From positions 134,196 through 198,195 of the forward strand of contig NZ_JBPODZ010000007.1 in the NCBI RefSeq assembly GCF_052060015.1: 64,000 nucleotides of DNA. Reading direction: 5' to 3'. The notes below the pieces were generated by a model. The model ran no database searches. It saw only the letters and a list, made by a program, of their open reading frames with translations, and was not told the origin of the DNA. The DNA comes from Arhodomonas sp052060015. GTDB lineage: Bacteria; Pseudomonadota; Gammaproteobacteria; Nitrococcales; Nitrococcaceae. The position numbers and the translations under genes were made by a program. Shown here in pieces: positions 19,139 to 28,352 of the stretch (within the stretch, counting starts at the first letter, position 1; the number at the start of each line of letters is the position of its first letter).

Positions 19139-20117
19139 CGCCTTCCCCCCGTCCCGACAGTGCCCCGTAGAGCCCGCCTCGGAAGAACAGCACCACCAGG
19201 ATCAGCAGCGGCCCGAGGAAGAGCTGCCAGTGCGCGGTGAACGACACCAGCACCTCCTCCAGCACCAGCAGGGCGAGCGCCCCGTAGATGGGCCCGACCA
19301 GGGTGGACAGCCCGCCGAGCAGGACGATGATCATGAACTGCCCGGACTGGTGCCAGGCCATCAGCGAGGGGCTCACGTACTCCTGGTGGTTGGCGATCAG
19401 TGCGCCGGCCAGGCCGGTGATGGCGCCGGAGAGGACGAAGGCGGTGAGCTTGTAGGGCAGCGGCCGATAGCCCAGGGCCCGCATGCGGCGCTCGTTTTGC
19501 CGGCAGCCGCGGATGACCCGGCCGAAACGCGAGCCCACCACCCGGGTGAGCAGTGCCCACACCGCCACCAGCAGCCCCAGGCAGAGGTAATAGAAGCCCA
19601 TGGCGTCGCCGAGCTCGACGCCGCCGAGGGTGTTGCGCAGCCATAGCGGCAGGCCATCCTCGCCGCCGTAGCCTTGCAGGGAGATGAATAGGTAGTAGAC
19701 CAGCTGCCCGAAGGCCAGGGTGATCATGATGAAGTACACCCCGGAGGTCCGCAGCGAGATCAGCCCCACCACCAGCGCATAGAGGCCGCTGATCGCCATG
19801 GCCAGCGGCCAGGCCACCAGCGCCTCGTTGCTGCCCACCCACTCCCCCACCAGGGGCAGTCCCTGCATGGCGTGGGTGCTCAGTATGGCCACGGTATACG
19901 CGCCCAGCCCGAAGAACGCGGCGTGGCCGAAGCTCACCAGTCGTCCGTAGCCCATGACCAGATCCAGGGCCACGGCGGCCAGGGCATAGATCAGGGCCCG
20001 GTTGACCATGGTGATGAGGAACGGATTGCCCACCGCCTCGGCCACCGGTGGAAGGGCCGCGAGGGCCAGGAGCAGTGCCGCTGTGGTCAGGGGCGCGCGG
20101 CCGAGGAAACTACGCAT
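19131..20117 (-). CDS. livM: Branched-chain-type ABC permease LivM
   Basis: A 328-residue permease with 8-10 hydrophobic segments. The LivM signatures LVMGYGRLVSFGHAAFFGLGAY and GAITGLAGALIANHQEYVSP are present. It overlaps livH and livG by 8 bp each. It forms the membrane channel with LivH. Confidence 0.95.
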   Translation of the reverse strand: MRSFLGRAPLTTAALLLALAALPPVAEAVGNPFLITMVNRALIYALAAVALDLVMGYGRLVSFGHAAFFGLGAYTVAILSTHAMQGLPLVGEWVGSNEALVAWPLAMAISGLYALVVGLISLRTSGVYFIMITLAFGQLVYYLFISLQGYGGEDGLPLWLRNTLGGVELGDAMGFYYLCLGLLVAVWALLTRVVGSRFGRVIRGCRQNERRMRALGYRPLPYKLTAFVLSGAITGLAGALIANHQEYVSPSLMAWHQSGQFMIIVLLGGLSTLVGPIYGALALLVLEEVLVSFTAHWQLFLGPLLILVVLFFRGGLYGALSGRGEGDG

Positions 20118-21027
20118 GGGCGCTCCCGAACAGCCCCTGGGGCCGGACCGCGAGCACCGCGGCCATGAGCAGATAGATGGTCATTGAGGCCAGGGCCGTA
20201 CCCACGGTGCTGGCCGCTGACGGTGACAGCCACAGCTCGAAGATGCTGGGCAGGTAGGCACGGCCGAGGGTATCCGTCACCCCGATGAGCAATGATCCGA
20301 CGACCGCGCCCTTGATGGAGCCGATGCCGCCGATGACGATGACCACGAAGGTGAGGATGAGGATGTCTTCGCCCATCCCCGACTGCACCGAGAGGAAGGG
20401 CGCCGCCATCACCCCCGCCAGCCCCGCCAGGCAGGCGCCGAAGCCGAAGACCAGCGTATACAGCAGGCGGATGTTCACCCCCAGGGCACCGATCATCTCC
20501 CGGTTGGACGCCCCTGCACGGATCCACACGCCCAGGCGGGTGCGCATGATCAGCCAATAGAGCAGGGCGATGACCGCCACCCCCACCACGATCACCGCCA
20601 GACGGAATTCCGGGTAGGGAATGCCGGGAATCACCTCCACGCGGCCGGACAGCCATTCCGGGGTGTTCATATTCAGCGGCTGCCGTCCCCAGATCACCCG
20701 GACGGCCTCGTTGAAGAACAGGATCAGGCCGAAGGTGGCCAGTACCTGGTCGAGGTGGTCGCGCCGGTAGAGCCGGCGGATGATGAGTAGCTCCATGAGC
20801 ATACCCACCAACGCCGCCGCCACGACCCCCGCCGCGAGACCCAGCAGGAAGCTCCCGGTCCCGGCGAGCACCGTCGCCGCCACATAGGCGCCGACCATGA
20901 ACAGCGAGCCGTGGGCGAGGTTGATCAGGTGCATGATGCCGAAGACCAGGGTCAGCCCCGAGGCCATCAGCAGCAGTGTCACGCCGAACTGCAGCCCGTT
21001 GAGCACCTGTTCCAGGAACAGCTGCAT
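20110..21027 (-). CDS. livH: Branched-chain-type ABC permease LivH
   Basis: A 305-residue permease beginning MQLFLEQVLNGLQFGVTLLLMASGLTLVFG, with the family motif MHLINLAHGSLFMVGAY and the EAA-like GIGSIKGAVVGSLLIG. It is separated from the binding-protein gene by 112 bp that hold a long inverted repeat, which could lower its expression relative to the binding protein. Confidence 0.95.
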   Translation of the reverse strand: MQLFLEQVLNGLQFGVTLLLMASGLTLVFGIMHLINLAHGSLFMVGAYVAATVLAGTGSFLLGLAAGVVAAALVGMLMELLIIRRLYRRDHLDQVLATFGLILFFNEAVRVIWGRQPLNMNTPEWLSGRVEVIPGIPYPEFRLAVIVVGVAVIALLYWLIMRTRLGVWIRAGASNREMIGALGVNIRLLYTLVFGFGACLAGLAGVMAAPFLSVQSGMGEDILILTFVVIVIGGIGSIKGAVVGSLLIGVTDTLGRAYLPSIFELWLSPSAASTVGTALASMTIYLLMAAVLAVRPQGLFGSAHA

Positions 21028-21071
21028 GCGTCCTTCCCGGTATCTTCAGATGGAGGGGTGGCGTCGCAGGA

Positions 21072-21132
21072 GCCAGGGATGCACGCCGGCACGCACGGTT
21101 TTCATCCGCGCGTATCCGGGGGCATCCCTGGC
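21072..21132. repeat. Inverted repeat between binding-protein gene and livH
   Basis: GCCAGGGATGC (21072-21082) is the exact reverse complement of GCATCCCTGGC (21122-21132), separated by 39 nt. In the minus-strand transcript it forms a hairpin between the binding-protein stop and the livH start. It may be a distant member of the stem-loop family seen elsewhere in the window, or an RNA element protecting the upstream message. Confidence 0.6.
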
Positions 21133-21139
21133 CGGTGGG

Positions 21140-22321
21140 TCACTGACCCAGGGCGCACTCCCCGGCGTAGGCATCCTCGTGGTCGTCGAAGACCTTCGCC
21201 ACCAGGCGGTTGGTGAGGTTGCCGTCCTCTTCCTGCACCACCTCGCGGACGTAGATGTCCTGAATGGGGTGGTGGTTGGTGTTGAAGCGGAAGTCCCCGC
21301 GCAGGGAGGTGAAGTCCGCGGCCTCCAGCGCCTCGCGCAGGGCGGCGGTGTCGGAGACGTCGCCTCCCGTGGCCTTCAGCGCACTGCCGATGAGGTTCGC
21401 CGCGTCATAGCCTTGGGCGGCGTAGAGGGTGGGCTCGCGCTCGTAGTTCTCCATGTAGTCGGCCACAAAGCGCGGGTTGAGCTCGGTGTCGAGGTCCTTG
21501 CTCCAGTGCGAGGAGTTCACCACGCCGATGGCCGCCTCGCCGACCGCGTCCACCAGGGTGTTGTCGGCGGAGAAGCCCGGTCCGTACATGGGGATGGATT
21601 CATCCAGGCCCGCCTGGACGTACTGCTTGATGAAGTTGATGCCCATGCCGCCGGGATAGAAGAAGAACACATTGTCCGGTTCCGCATTGCGCAGCGCGGC
21701 GATCTCGGCGGCGTAGTCGGTCTGGCCGAGCTGGGTGTAGACCTCATCGACCACGTTGCCCTCGAAGTAGCGCTTGAAGCCGGTGAGCGCATCCTTGCCG
21801 GCGGCGTAGTTGGGGGCGAGCAGGTAGACGTTGTCCAGCCCCTCGTCGGTGAAGTACTGGCCCATGGCCTCGTAGAAGTTGTCGTTCTGGTAGGCCACGT
21901 TGAAGTAGTTTTCGTGGCACATCCGGCCGGCGAGTTGCGCCGGGCCGGCATTCGGGGAGATGTAGATCACCCCGTCGCGCACGATCCTCGGGATGGAGGC
22001 CATGGCGACGTTGGAGAACACCGAGCCGGTCATGATCTTCACGCCCTCGCTCTGGATCAGCCGGGTTGCGATCTGGCGGGCGTTGCCCGGGTCGCGGCCG
22101 TCGTCCTCGACGATGAGCTCCACCTCGACGCCGCCGAGGGTGCCGTCATTGTGTTCCATGGCCAGTTGGAAGCCGTTGCGGATGTCCTCGCCGAGATAGC
22201 CGCCGCCGGTGGACAGCGTGGTGATCATGCCGATCTTCACCGGCTCGGCCATGGCGGGCAGGGTAACGGCGGCGCAAAGGGCGGCCGCTGCGGCGGCCAG
22301 GCGGATGGGTCCCCGTGTCAT
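21140..22321 (-). CDS. ABC transporter substrate-binding protein, LivJ-like
   Basis: This 393-residue periplasmic binding protein (type I fold, Peripla_BP_6) starts with a Sec signal peptide ending near AMA-EP. The mature part opens with VKIGMITTLSTGGGYLGEDIRNGFQLA. It lies between the CoA ligase gene and livH on the same strand. Context suggests an aromatic acid ligand, possibly aminobenzoate; sequence alone does not fix it. Confidence 0.92.
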   Translation of the reverse strand: MTRGPIRLAAAAAALCAAVTLPAMAEPVKIGMITTLSTGGGYLGEDIRNGFQLAMEHNDGTLGGVEVELIVEDDGRDPGNARQIATRLIQSEGVKIMTGSVFSNVAMASIPRIVRDGVIYISPNAGPAQLAGRMCHENYFNVAYQNDNFYEAMGQYFTDEGLDNVYLLAPNYAAGKDALTGFKRYFEGNVVDEVYTQLGQTDYAAEIAALRNAEPDNVFFFYPGGMGINFIKQYVQAGLDESIPMYGPGFSADNTLVDAVGEAAIGVVNSSHWSKDLDTELNPRFVADYMENYEREPTLYAAQGYDAANLIGSALKATGGDVSDTAALREALEAADFTSLRGDFRFNTNHHPIQDIYVREVVQEEDGNLTNRLVAKVFDDHEDAYAGECALGQ

Positions 22322-22360
22322 GATCCTTCTCCTCGTTAGTGGCTTTTCGTTGTTGCGGTC

Positions 22361-23968
22361 TCAGGCCGTATCGCGCAGGCGGAAACGTTGCAGCTTGCCC
22401 GTGGCGGTACGTGGCAGGTTGTCCACGAAGGCCACCGCCCGCGGGTACTTGTACGGCGCGATGCGCTGCTTGACGTGCGCCTGCAGCTCGCCGGCCAGCT
22501 GTTCCCCCGGTGACGCGGATTCTGCGGGTACCACGAAGGCCTTGACCAGCTGGCCGCGCTCCTCGTCGGGTACGCCCACCACGGCGCACTCCGCCACGGC
22601 CGGGTGCTCCAGCAGGGCATTCTCCACCTCCGGGCCGGAGATGTTGTAGCCCGATGAGACGATCATGTCATCCGAGCGCGCCACGTACCAGAGGTAACCG
22701 TCGGCATCCATGCGGAAGGTGTCGCCGGTGATATTCCAGCCGTCCTGGACGTAGCGGCGCTGGCGCTCGTCGGCGAGGTAACGGCAACCGGTGGGGCCGC
22801 GCACCGCGAGCCGTCCCGGGGTGTCCGGTGGGCACTCGTTGCCGGCGTCGTCGAGGATCCGTGCCGTATAGCCGGGCACCGGGCGGCCCGTGCTGCCGGG
22901 GCGCATCGCCTCCTCGGTGGCGGAGATGAAGATGTGCAGCATCTCCGTGGAGCCGATGCCGTCGATGAGCTTCAGCCCCAGCCGGTCGTGGACCTCGTGC
23001 CAGGTGGCCGCGGGCAGGTGCTCGCCGGCGGAGACGCCCTTCCGCCAGCTCGAGAGGTCGTGGTTGTCGAGCTCCGGCAGCATGGCCCGGTACGCCGTGG
23101 GCGCGGTAAAGACGACGGTGGCCCGATGGTGCTCGATGTGGCCGAGGAGCTCCAGGGGTGGTGCCTTCTCCAGCAGGAGCGTGGCGGCGCCGGCGTGGAG
23201 CGGGAACAGCACCAGCCCGCCCAGGCCGAAGGTGAAGGCGATGGGCGGGCTGCCGGTGAACAGATCGTCCGGTTCCGGGCGCAGGATCTGCCGGGAGAAC
23301 CCCTCGCAGATGGCCAGCAGGTCCCGGTGGAAGTGCATCGTCCCCTTCGGCATCCCGGTGGTGCCCGAGGTGAAGGCGATCAAGCAGGTCTCGTCGGCGG
23401 CGCTGTCCCAGGCCTCGAACTCCGCGGGCTGCCCGGTGAGGGCGGCGTCCATGGTGCCCTCACCGCCACCGAAGAAGGCCAAGTGTTGCAATACGGGATG
23501 CTCCGCCGCCGCGGCGCGCAGGTCATCGGCGAGGCGGATATCGCAGAGCGCATGGCTGATCCGTGCCTTGTCGATGATCTGGCCGAGCTCGCCGGCGCGG
23601 AGCATGGGCATGGTGCCCACGGCGATGCCGCCGGCCTTCATCACCGCCAGGTAGGCAGCCACCATCATCGGATTGTTGGGGGCGCGCAGCAGTACCCGAT
23701 TACCGGGGATCAGCCCCATCTCCGCGACCAGATAGTTGGCCAGGCGGTTGACGGTTTCGTGGAGATCCCGATAGGTCCAGGTGGTCTCGGGGGTCAGGAG
23801 GCAACGCCGTTCCCCGTGGCCCCGCTCGATCCAGCGGTCGAGGAGCTCCACTACGCAGTTGAGCCGCTCGGGGAATTGATAGGCCGGGTGGGAGAGATCC
23901 AGTATCGGCCATTCGCCGGCGGGTGGCAGGTGCTCGTCCGCGAAGGTGTCCCGCGGCGTCTGGGTCAT
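22361..23968 (-). CDS. 2-aminobenzoate/benzoate-CoA ligase
   Basis: This 535-residue AMP-forming ligase has AFTSGTTGMPKG, the GIGSTEMLHIFIS segment, GDTFRMDADGYLWYVARSDDMIVSSGYNI and the catalytic lysine in PRTATGKLQRFRLR. The FTFGLGGLVLFPLHAG and STEMLHIFI stretches are characteristic of benzoate and 2-aminobenzoate ligases. The operon and the divergent monooxygenase/reductase fusion favour anthranilate as substrate. It would be the entry step, forming the CoA thioester from ATP and CoA. Confidence 0.88.
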   Translation of the reverse strand: MTQTPRDTFADEHLPPAGEWPILDLSHPAYQFPERLNCVVELLDRWIERGHGERRCLLTPETTWTYRDLHETVNRLANYLVAEMGLIPGNRVLLRAPNNPMMVAAYLAVMKAGGIAVGTMPMLRAGELGQIIDKARISHALCDIRLADDLRAAAAEHPVLQHLAFFGGGEGTMDAALTGQPAEFEAWDSAADETCLIAFTSGTTGMPKGTMHFHRDLLAICEGFSRQILRPEPDDLFTGSPPIAFTFGLGGLVLFPLHAGAATLLLEKAPPLELLGHIEHHRATVVFTAPTAYRAMLPELDNHDLSSWRKGVSAGEHLPAATWHEVHDRLGLKLIDGIGSTEMLHIFISATEEAMRPGSTGRPVPGYTARILDDAGNECPPDTPGRLAVRGPTGCRYLADERQRRYVQDGWNITGDTFRMDADGYLWYVARSDDMIVSSGYNISGPEVENALLEHPAVAECAVVGVPDEERGQLVKAFVVPAESASPGEQLAGELQAHVKQRIAPYKYPRAVAFVDNLPRTATGKLQRFRLRDTA

Positions 23969-24064
23969 CCGATCCCCTCCTCGTGGCAGGGCGACCCGGT
24001 ACGTCGCCGGGTCGCCGTGTTATCGACTCGCAGAAATTTTAGATCATGGTTTCTTACACGCAAA

Positions 24065-24457
24065 TCAGTCCGGGACTACGGCCGTCGCCTCGAGCTCCAC
24101 CTTGGCCTCGTCCTCGATCAGCGCCGCTACCTGCACCATGGCCATGGCCGGGAAGTTGCGGCCCATGACGTCCCGGTAGGCCTCCCCCATCTCCTTGAGC
24201 CGGGAGAGGTACTCCTGCTTGTCGGTGATATACCAGGTCAAGCGGACCACGTGCTCCGGCCCGGCGTCGGCGGCCTCCAGCACGGCGACGGCGTTCTTCA
24301 GCACCTGGCGGACCTGGTCGATGAAATCACCGCTCGGGAAGTGCTCGTTTTCGTCCCAGCCCACCAGTCCGCCGGTGAACACCATCCGGCCCCGTGCGGT
24401 GGTGCCGTTGGAATAGCCCTTGGGACGTTTCCAGCCTTCGGGGTTTACGGTCTGCAT
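24065..24457 (-). CDS. RidA/YjgF-family protein
   Basis: A 130-residue trimeric-type RidA protein starting MQTVNPEGWKRPKGYSNG, with FTGGLVGWDE and VRLTWYIT. RidA proteins hydrolyse reactive enamines and imines. In this operon that activity is suggestive, because the product expected from 2-aminobenzoyl-CoA monooxygenase/reductase is an enamine; this is inference. The ATG at 24457 fits the family start, and the longer frame runs into the thioesterase gene. Confidence 0.88.
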   Translation of the reverse strand: MQTVNPEGWKRPKGYSNGTTARGRMVFTGGLVGWDENEHFPSGDFIDQVRQVLKNAVAVLEAADAGPEHVVRLTWYITDKQEYLSRLKEMGEAYRDVMGRNFPAMAMVQVAALIEDEAKVELEATAVVPD

Positions 24458-24476
24458 ATCGGTACACTCCTTTGAT

Positions 24477-24905
24477 TCACTGTTCATTCCCGCGCTCGCG
24501 GAGGCGGGCGTGCAGGGTCGGTGGCAGTTCAGTGGCCCGCGGGTGGGGATCGAATCGGTACCAGCCCAGCCCGACCTCCCCGGCGATGCGCTCGTCGCCG
24601 TCGCGGACGACCCGGTAGGCGAGCCGGACCCGTTCGGCCCCCGCCTCCACGACGTCGATCTCGAAGTCGATGACATCGCCGAGCAGGGTGGGCCGCGCGA
24701 AGCGGCACTCCAGGTTGGTGATTCGGGGTGCCTCGCGCCGTTCTCGCAGCAGGGCGGCCTCCGTGCCCGCGTCGGCGAGCTCGGTGATCCAGGCGGTGAT
24801 GATCTCCTCCAGCATCTCGAAGTAGCGGGGATAGAACACGATCCCCGCGGGATCGCAGTGCTGGAAGCCCACTTCCCGGCTCGTTCGGTGGGCCGGCGCG
24901 CTCAT
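24477..24905 (-). CDS. 4-hydroxybenzoyl-CoA-type thioesterase
   Basis: A 142-residue hot-dog thioesterase. The HCDPAGIVFYPRYFEM motif with its catalytic Asp and ITNLECRFARPTLLGD are typical of the 4HBT/YbgC branch. Its ATG overlaps the stop of the acyl-CoA dehydrogenase gene (ATGA). It could release CoA from dead-end or late pathway intermediates. Confidence 0.88.
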   Translation of the reverse strand: MSAPAHRTSREVGFQHCDPAGIVFYPRYFEMLEEIITAWITELADAGTEAALLRERREAPRITNLECRFARPTLLGDVIDFEIDVVEAGAERVRLAYRVVRDGDERIAGEVGLGWYRFDPHPRATELPPTLHARLRERGNEQ

Positions 24906-26077
24906 GCCCCTTCCCCCCCTCCGGCGTGATGGGCGGCCAGGACCTGGCGGGCGATGACCTGCTGCTGGATCTCCGAGGCCCCCTCGTAGATGCGCAGGGC
25001 CCGGATGTCCCGGTAGAGGCGCTCCACCGGCACGCCGGCGGTCACGCCGAGGCCGCCGTGCAGCTGCACCGCCGCGTCGATCACCTGCTGGGCCTGCTCG
25101 GTGGCGTGGAGCTTGGCCATGGAGGCCTCGCGGGTGACCCGCTCGGCCTGGCAGTCCTTGGCCCAGGCGGCGCGATAGACGAGCAGGGCGCTGGCATCCA
25201 CGGCCAGGGCCATGTCCGCGAGCCTGACCTGGGTGAGCTGCATGTCCGCGAGGGGGGCGCCGAAGAGCTCCCGCCGGGTGGTGTGGGCAAGGGCCTCGTC
25301 CAGGGCACGGCGCGCGAAACCCAGCGCCGCCGCGCCCACCGTTGCACGGAATACGTCCAGGGTCGCCATGGCGATGCGGAAGCCCTTGCCGGGTTCGCCG
25401 AGGCGGTAGGATGCCGGGATGCGGCAGCCCTCGAAACGCAGCGCGCCCAGCGGGTGCGGCGCCATGAGATCGATGCGCTCGGGCACCGAGAAGCCGGGGG
25501 TGTCCGCCGGTACCACAAAGGCGGACAGCCCCTTCGCGCCCGGTCCCTCGCCGGTGCGGGCGAACACGGTGTAGACATCGGCGATACCGCCGTTGGAGAT
25601 CCACGTCTTGGTGCCGTCGAGGATGTACTCGTCGCCCTCGCGCCGGGCGGTGGTGGCCAGGGCGCTCACGTCCGAGCCGGCCTCCGGCTCGGACAGTGCG
25701 AACGCGGCGATGGCCCGCCCCTCCCGCACCGGCGGGAGCCAGCGGCCGCGTTGTTCCGGCGTGCCGAACAGCGAGATCGGCCCGGTGCCGAGCCCCTGCA
25801 TGGCGAAGGCGAAGTCCGCCAGCCCGTCGTGCCGGGCCAGGGTCTCGCGGGTCAGACACAGGGTACGCGCGTCCAGGCGTTCGCTCTCACCCTCGGCGAC
25901 ACAGGGGGCGAGCCAGCCATCGGCGCCGAGCCGCCGGACCAGCCCCCGGCAGGTGGCGTCCACGTTGGACTCGTCGAGCCCCGTGAGGGCGGCCGCGGCC
26001 CAGGCGTCCAGGCGCTCGGCATGCTCGCGGTGGGCGCGCTCGAAGAACGGCCAGTCCAGGAACGTGCGATCGCTCAT
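24902..26077 (-). CDS. Acyl-CoA dehydrogenase
   Basis: A 391-residue FAD-dependent acyl-CoA dehydrogenase. Visible are FALSEPEAGSDVSAL, the TKTWISNG flavin-binding region and the C-terminal RIYEGASEIQQQVIAR, with the probable catalytic glutamate in YEG. The start at 26077 is one base from the enoyl-CoA hydratase stop. It probably oxidises an alicyclic or ring-opened CoA intermediate of the aminobenzoyl-CoA route. Confidence 0.92.
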   Translation of the reverse strand: MSDRTFLDWPFFERAHREHAERLDAWAAAALTGLDESNVDATCRGLVRRLGADGWLAPCVAEGESERLDARTLCLTRETLARHDGLADFAFAMQGLGTGPISLFGTPEQRGRWLPPVREGRAIAAFALSEPEAGSDVSALATTARREGDEYILDGTKTWISNGGIADVYTVFARTGEGPGAKGLSAFVVPADTPGFSVPERIDLMAPHPLGALRFEGCRIPASYRLGEPGKGFRIAMATLDVFRATVGAAALGFARRALDEALAHTTRRELFGAPLADMQLTQVRLADMALAVDASALLVYRAAWAKDCQAERVTREASMAKLHATEQAQQVIDAAVQLHGGLGVTAGVPVERLYRDIRALRIYEGASEIQQQVIARQVLAAHHAGGGEGA

Positions 26078-26078
26078 G

Positions 26079-26888
26079 TCAGTTGCCCTCGAACTCGGGC
26101 TGCTGCTTGGCAACGAAGGCCCGGTAGGCCCGGCGGAAGTCCTCGCTCTGCATGCAGATCGCCTGGGCCTGGGCCTCGGACTCGATGGCCTGGTCCAGGC
26201 CCATGTTCCACTCCTGGTTGAGCATGGTCTTGGTGATCCCGTGGGCGAAGTTCGGGCCGGCGACCAGTTGATCCGCCATGGCCAGGGCGTCGTCGAGGAG
26301 CGCGTCGGGCTCGCAGAGGCGGTTGTAGAAGCCCCAGCGCTCGCCCTCCTCGGCGCGCATACTGCGTCCGGTGAACAGCAGCTCGGAGGCGCGGCCCTGG
26401 CCGATGATGCGCGGGAGGATGGCGCAGGCGCCCATATCGCAGCCGGCGAGGCCTACCCGTGTGAACAGATAGGCGACCTTCGCCCGCGGCGTGCCGTAGC
26501 GGATGTCGGCGGCCATGGCGATGGCGGCACCGGCGCCGGCGCAGACGCCATCGATGGCGGCGACGATGGGCTGCGGGCAGGCGCGCATCGCCTTGACCAA
26601 GTCACCGGTCATGCGGGTGAAGGCGAGCAGGCCCTTCATATCGCGTTCGGTGAGCGGGCCGATGATCTCGTGGACGTCGCCGCCGGAGCAGAAGTTGCCG
26701 CCAGCGCCCTGGACCACCACCGCCTTGACCCCGTCGACATAGACCAGCTCGCGGAAGGTATCCCGCAGCTCGGCGTAGGAGTCGAAGGTCAGGGGGTTCT
26801 TGCGCTCCGGCCGGTCGAGGGTGACGAGTGCCGTCTCACCGCGCATCTCCCAGCGGAAGTGCTCGGGCTGGTAATTGTTGGGGTCCAT
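26079..26888 (-). CDS. Enoyl-CoA hydratase/isomerase
   Basis: A 269-residue crotonase-fold protein with the oxyanion-hole segment GGNFCSGGDVHEI and the second one in GLAGCDMGACAILPRIIG. It contains RPERKNPLTFDSY near the N-terminus. The family includes hydratases, isomerases and ring hydrolases, so a cyclohexene-CoA hydratase or ring-opening role is possible. It sits in the middle of the operon, with 27 bp before it. Confidence 0.9.
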   Translation of the reverse strand: MDPNNYQPEHFRWEMRGETALVTLDRPERKNPLTFDSYAELRDTFRELVYVDGVKAVVVQGAGGNFCSGGDVHEIIGPLTERDMKGLLAFTRMTGDLVKAMRACPQPIVAAIDGVCAGAGAAIAMAADIRYGTPRAKVAYLFTRVGLAGCDMGACAILPRIIGQGRASELLFTGRSMRAEEGERWGFYNRLCEPDALLDDALAMADQLVAGPNFAHGITKTMLNQEWNMGLDQAIESEAQAQAICMQSEDFRRAYRAFVAKQQPEFEGN

Positions 26889-26915
26889 GTTCGCGTTCTC
26901 CTGTGCCTCGATTGG

Positions 26916-27674
26916 TTACATCACCTCGCCGCCGGAGACCGAGATCGCCTGACCGGTGACCGCCGCGGTGTTGGGCCGGCACAGCCAGGAGACCGTTTCC
27001 GCCACCTCCTCGGGCCGTACCAGCCGGCGTTGGGGGTTGACCTTCACGAACTCCTGCAGTGCCTCCTCGCGGGAGCGCCCGGTCTTCGCGGTGATGGTGT
27101 CCAACGCATTCGATACCAGCTCGGTGTCCGTGTAGCCGGGGCAGACCGCGTTCACCGTGATAGGCTCCCGGGCGAGCTCCAGGGCCACCGCCCGGGTCAG
27201 GCCAATGACGCCGTGCTTGGCGGCGCAATAGCCGGCCACATAGGCATAGCCCTTCAGCCCGGCGGTGCTCGCCACATTGACGATCCGCCCGCCACCGACG
27301 GCCCGCATGTCTGTCAGTGCGACCTGCATGCAGTGGAAGACGCCGGAGAGGTTGACCTCGAGCATGGACTGCCAGTCCCCGGCCTCGATGCGGTCGAAGG
27401 GCGCCGTTTTCGCCGCGCCGGCGTTGTTCACCAGCACCCCCACCGGTCCGTGCACCGCCCGGGCCTCCTCGAAGGCGCGGCCCACTGACCCGGCATCGGT
27501 GACGTCGGCGGTGACGGCGTTCGCACCCTCGAGCCGGGCGGCCAGTGCCTCCAGCGGGGCGGAACGCCGGCCGACCACGGTGACGTTCATCCCCTCGGCG
27601 GCGAGGCGTTCGGCGACGGCGGCACCGATGCCGGTGCCGCCGCCGGTGATCAGGGCGTGACGGGGGGTGCTCAT
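26916..27674 (-). CDS. SDR family dehydrogenase (3-hydroxyacyl-CoA type)
   Basis: A 252-residue classical SDR with TGGGTGIGAAVAERL, NNAGAAKTAPF, catalytic Ser in VASTAG and YCAAKHG (YxxxK). The C-terminus GQAISVSGGEVM is complete. It starts at the ATG overlapping the upstream thioesterase stop (ATGA). Its likely role is oxidation of a hydroxyacyl-CoA after the hydratase step. Confidence 0.9.
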   Translation of the reverse strand: MSTPRHALITGGGTGIGAAVAERLAAEGMNVTVVGRRSAPLEALAARLEGANAVTADVTDAGSVGRAFEEARAVHGPVGVLVNNAGAAKTAPFDRIEAGDWQSMLEVNLSGVFHCMQVALTDMRAVGGGRIVNVASTAGLKGYAYVAGYCAAKHGVIGLTRAVALELAREPITVNAVCPGYTDTELVSNALDTITAKTGRSREEALQEFVKVNPQRRLVRPEEVAETVSWLCRPNTAAVTGQAISVSGGEVM

Positions 27675-28129
27675 CGCGGTGCTCCTTCTCCGGTGTTTTC
27701 CAGTCCGGCCTCGACGTCTGCCAGCCACTCCGCCATGCGCCCGCGCAGGTCCTCGGGTATGGGGCGGCTGGTGAGCCGGCCCCGGTCGTTGGCGACCCAT
27801 ACCAAGGTCACCCGGGCGTCCATTCGCGGCGCCCCGTCGCAGCAGGCCGTGACGTGGAAGCCGAGCGAGGAGTGGCCGAGGTGCAGCAGGCGCAGGCGCG
27901 CCTGGAGCGTCTCGCCCAGGGCGGCCGGGGTGGCGACGTCGAGATGCAACCGGGTGGTCGGGGTGCCCACGTCGCCGCTGATGTGCATCGCCCGGAACGA
28001 ATAGCCGACTTGGGCGAACCACGCCTCGACGAGGCCGTTGACCACCTCCAGGTAGCGCCAGGTGTGCAGCGTCCCGGTGGCGTCGCACCATATCCCGGTG
28101 ACGGGTACCGTTCTGCTCAGCTCCTTCAC
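27671..28129 (-). CDS. Acyl-CoA thioesterase (hot-dog fold)
   Basis: A 152-residue hot-dog protein, first gene of the long minus-strand operon. It contains WRYLEVVNGLVEAWF in the position of the family catalytic helix and LRLLHLGHSSLGFHV. It is related to 4HBT thioesterases but distinct from the second thioesterase of the operon (24477-24905). It faces the monooxygenase/reductase gene across a 223-bp shared promoter region. Confidence 0.8.
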   Translation of the reverse strand: MKELSRTVPVTGIWCDATGTLHTWRYLEVVNGLVEAWFAQVGYSFRAMHISGDVGTPTTRLHLDVATPAALGETLQARLRLLHLGHSSLGFHVTACCDGAPRMDARVTLVWVANDRGRLTSRPIPEDLRGRMAEWLADVEAGLENTGEGAPR

Positions 28130-28200
28130 CGCGGTCCTCCTCCGTCGTGCGTCCGCTGCCCCGGGATGGTGCGCTCAGGCTAGCGATCGCACCGATTTAA

Positions 28201-28285
28201 TTCAAGTATAAAATGTTTACCCGGGATGGAGTCTGTATTTGTTACGGGTAAGAAGTTGACACGTAAATTAACACCCCGGTAACCT
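28201..28285. promoter_or_regulatory. Divergent promoter region with putative MarR operator
   Basis: The AT-rich block at 28201-28216 reads, on the minus strand, ACATTTTATACTTGAA. It resembles sites at 31342-31356 and 52154-52168 next to two other MarR-linked promoters. On the plus strand TTGACA (28256-28261) followed after 18 bp by TAACCT (28280-28285) is a candidate -35/-10 pair for the monooxygenase/reductase gene. Binding by the downstream MarR protein is an inference. Confidence 0.4.
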
Positions 28286-28352
28286 GCCCGCTATGGGGTG
28301 TGCGAATGGCACACCGGTCAGGATCACAGGGCAGACGCGCTGGAGGAGAGTC

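Noticed and set aside
28240..28283. GTTAC/GTAAC half-sites near the monooxygenase/reductase promoter as targets of the acetate regulator
   Set aside because: They do not form the 15-bp GTTAC-N5-GTAAC dyad and no sigma-54 promoter is present beside them.
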